This document shows, piece by piece, positions 22,630-25,385 of a stretch of 25,385 bases of DNA; within the stretch, counting starts at the first letter, position 1; the number at the start of each line of letters is the position of its first letter. Below the pieces are notes generated by a model. It was not told the origin of the DNA and ran no database searches. It worked only from the letters and a program-made list of their open reading frames with translations. Location: positions 1 through 25,385 of the forward strand of contig CAVAPE010000032.1 in assembly GCA_963590405.1 (NCBI GenBank). Direction: 5' to 3'. The position numbers and the translations under genes are program-made. The stretch is from Limisoma sp963590405 (GTDB lineage Bacteria; Bacteroidota; Bacteroidia; Bacteroidales; Muribaculaceae).

Positions 22630-24666
22630 TTAGTTATTAAGTTCTGAATTGATTGCACCTGTGTAGGTCATTGTTGCAACGTAGTCCTTGCCATCCACGG
22701 TGAACAGAAGGTTGTAGTTCAGAACAATGTTAGTGCCTTCGTAAGCCACCGTCACGGTGCTACCCTCATTAAACTTGCAGTTGCCTAAGTTAGGAGTGTA
22801 GAGGTCAATGTAACTCTTGCTGCCGAAAGTGCCGGCTGCCGAAGTTGTTGCATAAGTGTAGGTGCCAGCCGGAAGGGTTGTTGCCGATGCGTCAGCATAG
22901 AAGTCGATTGCCATTTCATAATTCCATGAAGCGTCGTTCGACTTAACGTAAAATTCACCGTCGACACGACCGTTGTTGTCCTTGATGGTCGGCGTAGAAG
23001 ATGTTGCAAGCGTGATTTCTTCTGCTGTCGATTCAGCCGGGAAACTGTGAGGACCGTTGTAGTTCAAATAGATTGTACGACCGTTGTCAAGTCGCAGTAC
23101 TGCATCAATTACCAGATTTTCGCCAACATAAAGGATATTAACTGTGCTTCCTTCAACGTACTTGCCACTGTCGTTAGGACTATACAGTGAAATGTAGCCT
23201 ACGTTGCTGAATGTGCCTGGAGTCTTGTCGTTGGAGAATGTGTATTGTCCAGCAGGCAAACGCTTGGTTGAAGCGTCAGCGAAGAAGTCGATTGCCATCT
23301 CATAAGACCAGTCGGCATCGTTCATCTTCAGATAGTATTCGCCATCCACCTGACCTGTAATGCTGCCAAGTTTTGGTTCTTCGGTCGTAAGCGAGCGGTC
23401 CTTACCGTAAGTGCCCATACTACCTACATATTTAGCCTTAAAGGCTTTATCGTCGGCAAGCACAGCATCGATGGTTATTGTGTACTCAATGCCTGCTACA
23501 GAAACGGTCATTGTGCCCGACTTGAATTGCGTCTTAGTGTCGCCTGTCTGCACATAACTCCACTGGCTGAGTTCCACAGACATTGCTGTGTTGTCGGCAG
23601 AGAAGGTGTAGGTACCCGCTTCGAGGTATGGCTTCGATTCGCCATAAACGTCCATCACCACCTTAGTTGCATCGTCGGCTGTGGCAAACTCAAGAGTTGC
23701 GTTCTTGCCCGACGACCAGGTGCTACTTGCTTTGCCTGTGGCGAGGGTGATTGCCGGAGCGTCGAACGGAGGGAAGGTTATCGGGCCATTGTAGGTCATG
23801 TCAATGTTGCGGCCATTTTCGGTAATAAGGTTCAGCACCATATTGATGTTGTTGTCGCTATCGTAAGAGATAGTGGCGGTACTGCCATCAACAAAATAGT
23901 TGTCGCTGCTTGGGCTATAGAGGCTCACGTTGCTTTTCGGGCTGAATGTGCCTGCTGTCTTGTCGGCAGAATAGGTATAAGTGCCTGCCGGAAGAGCGGT
24001 GGTGCCTGCAGCAGCATAGAAGTCCATTGCCATCTCGTATGACCAGGAAGCATCGTTCATCTTGAGGAAGTATTCACCGTCAACCCTGCTGTCGAGGTCG
24101 TTGGTCTTGACATTTGGCTGTTCGCATGTTGGAAGAGTGAAATCATGGCCGTAACTGCCTGGCAGAACGCCTTGCCACTGACCCTTCACTGCGCTACCGT
24201 CGGCAGCAACGAGGTCGAAGACGATGGTGTAGTTCTTGCCAACATACGACACATCCATTGTGCCCGACTTGAAGCCTTGGCTTGTCGCGCCATCTTTGAC
24301 AAACGAGTACGAAGCATCGCTGTCGATGATCATATTGCCTGAAGACGCCACAGTATAGGAGCCGTCGTAAAGCCATTTTGCCATTGACGGACCTACAATC
24401 CAAAGAGTCACCTCCTTGGTGGTTGATTCACTTTTGAAGGTAGCCTCAAGAGCACCACTAGAATACATCCGGGCTTCGATGTTGTTGTAAACCGTAACAT
24501 CAGCGTCGGGATTGTCGATTTTGGTAAAGGTGATGTCCTTTACCCTCTCGGCAGCAAACTTGTGGGCAATGCCGTCGGATGTTGTAACCACAACATTCTG
24601 AGCCATAGCGCCAGAGGCACATGCCGTTGCCAAGAGTGAGATTGCGATTAATTTTCTCATAATCAT
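22630..24666 (-). CDS. Exported five-repeat beta-domain protein of unknown function (678 aa)
   Basis: No named family recognised. The signal peptide ends SGAMA/Q (residue 23), followed by the shared module VVVTTSDGIAHKF...VKDITF (about 25-47). Then come five related domains of about 100-115 residues in two flavours. Type A is at about 68-180 and 318-428 (sharing FKSGTM-V and G-YTI). Type B is at about 194-296, 439-541 and 567-671 (starting RVDGEYFLKMNDASWSYEMA, then LPAGTYTY, GTF, SLYSP, GST, NGP). The order is A-B-A-B-B, with type B copies closely alike, which implies recent internal duplication. There is no lipobox in the right place, no membrane span and no sorting tail. It is the first gene of the operon. 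An adhesin-like or glycan-binding role is possible but not shown. A second ATG at 24660 is a plausible alternative start. Confidence 0.82.
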   Translation of the reverse strand: MIMRKLIAISLLATACASGAMAQNVVVTTSDGIAHKFAAERVKDITFTKIDNPDADVTVYNNIEARMYSSGALEATFKSESTTKEVTLWIVGPSMAKWLYDGSYTVASSGNMIIDSDASYSFVKDGATSQGFKSGTMDVSYVGKNYTIVFDLVAADGSAVKGQWQGVLPGSYGHDFTLPTCEQPNVKTNDLDSRVDGEYFLKMNDASWSYEMAMDFYAAAGTTALPAGTYTYSADKTAGTFSPKSNVSLYSPSSDNYFVDGSTATISYDSDNNINMVLNLITENGRNIDMTYNGPITFPPFDAPAITLATGKASSTWSSGKNATLEFATADDATKVVMDVYGESKPYLEAGTYTFSADNTAMSVELSQWSYVQTGDTKTQFKSGTMTVSVAGIEYTITIDAVLADDKAFKAKYVGSMGTYGKDRSLTTEEPKLGSITGQVDGEYYLKMNDADWSYEMAIDFFADASTKRLPAGQYTFSNDKTPGTFSNVGYISLYSPNDSGKYVEGSTVNILYVGENLVIDAVLRLDNGRTIYLNYNGPHSFPAESTAEEITLATSSTPTIKDNNGRVDGEFYVKSNDASWNYEMAIDFYADASATTLPAGTYTYATTSAAGTFGSKSYIDLYTPNLGNCKFNEGSTVTVAYEGTNIVLNYNLLFTVDGKDYVATMTYTGAINSELNN

Positions 24667-24785
24667 AAAGTTTAAAATATGTTTTTATTTCTCTTATGTC
24701 TCTCTGTTAACGAAAACCGCTTTGTGTAGCCAGCCGCCGCAAGAGCATAAACCGCAGATTGCCCCGGCTTGCCGACTTTTTTACC

Positions 24786-24821
24786 TTTGCGAGCATTAGT
24801 TTCTTATAATCTCCTCGCAAA
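24786..24821. repeat. Perfect 8-bp inverted repeat in the upstream region of the secreted-protein operon
   Basis: TTTGCGAG (24786-24793) and CTCGCAAA (24814-24821) are perfect inverted repeats 20 nt apart. On the plus strand TACCTTTG (24782-24789) is a -7-like match overlapping the left arm; on the minus strand TAAATTTG (24818-24825) overlaps the right arm. Two opposing promoter-like elements thus lie inside one dyad. The 364-bp gap 24667-25030 otherwise shows no gene. Confidence 0.45.
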
Positions 24822-24930
24822 TTTAGCCATATTTATTGCAAAGTGCCACAATTTTCGACAAAAATTTGATAGTTATACTGTCTTCCGCTACTTTAACCTC
24901 GAAAATGGACGAAATATCAGAGAAAAACTA

Positions 24931-24938
24931 TAAATTTG
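24931..24938 (+). promoter_or_regulatory. Possible -7 element for the DUF3791 gene
   Basis: TAAATTTG matches TAnnTTTG and lies about 90 bp before the ATG at 25031. No TTTG is found at the usual -33 distance, so it is a weak candidate. Confidence 0.25.
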
Positions 24939-25030
24939 CATCGAATCACTCAACCTTTATACTCTTGATGCAATCGCTAAACTTCTGATAGTTGATGTCT
25001 CCGAGTTGTTGAACCCCTCATTATTGGAAT

Positions 25031-25279
25031 ATGGAAGATAGAGAGCAATTCTTGAAAAGAACCCCAGAGTTCGACCGTCTCGCATTCACAGTATTAGCAA
25101 TCGAGGCGTCGGCACAAAAGATGGGCATATCACCGTCAGAAATGAGAAGACGGTTAGATAAAGTGGGACTGATTAAGAGTCTCATTCAAGATTGCTATGA
25201 CACTCTACATACCGAGAGTCGTGAAGCAGTAGCAAATGATGTGGTAGAGGCTCTTAAAAATTGGGAAAGAGAAGAATAA
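25031..25279 (+). CDS. DUF3791-family small protein
   Basis: An 82-residue cytoplasmic protein without signal peptide or membrane span. Its pattern fits DUF3791: an N-terminal helix (FDRLAFTVLAIEASAQKMGI), the 'SPSEMRRRLDKVGLIKSLIQDCYDTLHT' core split over two helices, then VANDVVEALKN. DUF3791 genes commonly sit with DUF3990 genes, whose products resemble ADP-ribosyltransferase-like toxins, and often occur as two DUF3791 genes around one DUF3990 gene. Here a second DUF3791-like start follows 67 bp downstream and no DUF3990 gene lies between them, though one could follow beyond the window. An antitoxin-like role is an inference from that association. Confidence 0.75.
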   Translation: MEDREQFLKRTPEFDRLAFTVLAIEASAQKMGISPSEMRRRLDKVGLIKSLIQDCYDTLHTESREAVANDVVEALKNWEREE

Positions 25280-25346
25280 TTTGTATATTAACCCAAGAGA
25301 TTGTAGATAAGTATTTGTTGTTCAAATCATACGAAAGGGTATAGAG

Positions 25347-25385
25347 ATGTTAGACTTTTTATTATGGAACAAAATAGCTCGTGTC
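25347..25385 (+). CDS. Start of a second DUF3791-like gene, cut by the window edge
   Basis: The ATG at 25347 opens a frame reading MLDFLLWNKIARV to the last base. The LLWNKIARI-type opening is characteristic of one subtype of DUF3791 proteins found next to DUF3990 genes. Only 13 codons are available, so the call rests on that motif and on the DUF3791 gene directly upstream. Confidence 0.5.
   Translation, partial: MLDFLLWNKIARV

Noticed and set aside
25280..25344. Possible extra small peptide between the two DUF3791-like genes (frame reading QEIVDKYLLFKSYERV then stop)
   Set aside because: No start codon in frame and under 25 codons. It may be a gene remnant but cannot be supported.

Overview
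This is a Bacteroidota chromosome segment, most likely from order Bacteroidales (gut Prevotella/Muribaculaceae/Bacteroides type). The evidence is a SusC/SusD pair with glycoside hydrolases, a membrane-anchored Y_Y_Y/LuxR regulator, Bacteroidota-style promoters (TTTG at -33, TAnnTTTG at -7), few clear Shine-Dalgarno sites, and solitary AAA ATPases with a C-terminal DUF4143. Genus cannot be fixed by reading alone.

Layout. (1) 1-1556: a solitary myo-inositol-1-phosphate synthase gene between two rho-independent terminators, with a good promoter. (2) 1567-2717: a YhcG/DUF1016 PD-(D/E)XK nuclease-family gene on the minus strand, bracketed by 12-bp inverted copies of one sequence. (3) 2875-17454: a complete polysaccharide utilization locus (PUL). 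A divergent membrane regulator (minus) faces susC-susD-GH43-like-GH144-GH3-DUF4886 (plus), ended by a strong terminator. GH144 (endo-beta-1,2-glucanase family) with a GH3 beta-glucosidase points to beta-1,2-glucan or a decorated relative. In the inferred model the lipoprotein GH144 cuts the glucan at the surface, SusCD imports oligosaccharides, and GH3 releases glucose in the periplasm. The GH43-like protein and the SGNH-like DUF4886 protein may remove side groups. Two terminator-like hairpins sit inside the operon, after susD and after GH3.

(4) 17463-20368: two convergent AAA/DUF4143 ATPase genes. The first is broken by a frameshift that looks like a deletion between short direct repeats. 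The second is intact. Each has its own repeat motif, but every adjacent pair of repeats is exactly 33 bp apart: three copies of a 14-bp direct repeat before the first gene, and two palindromes on each side of the second. This is the strongest unexplained signal in the window.

(5) 20375-24666: a minus-strand operon of three exported proteins of unknown function. They share an N-terminal module; the two large ones are built from repeated beta-rich domains, and the small one has a C-terminal tail resembling a type IX secretion sorting domain. (6) 25031-25385: a small DUF3791-type gene, then the first 13 codons of a second DUF3791-like gene cut by the window edge. No rRNA, tRNA, CRISPR array or transposase was seen.
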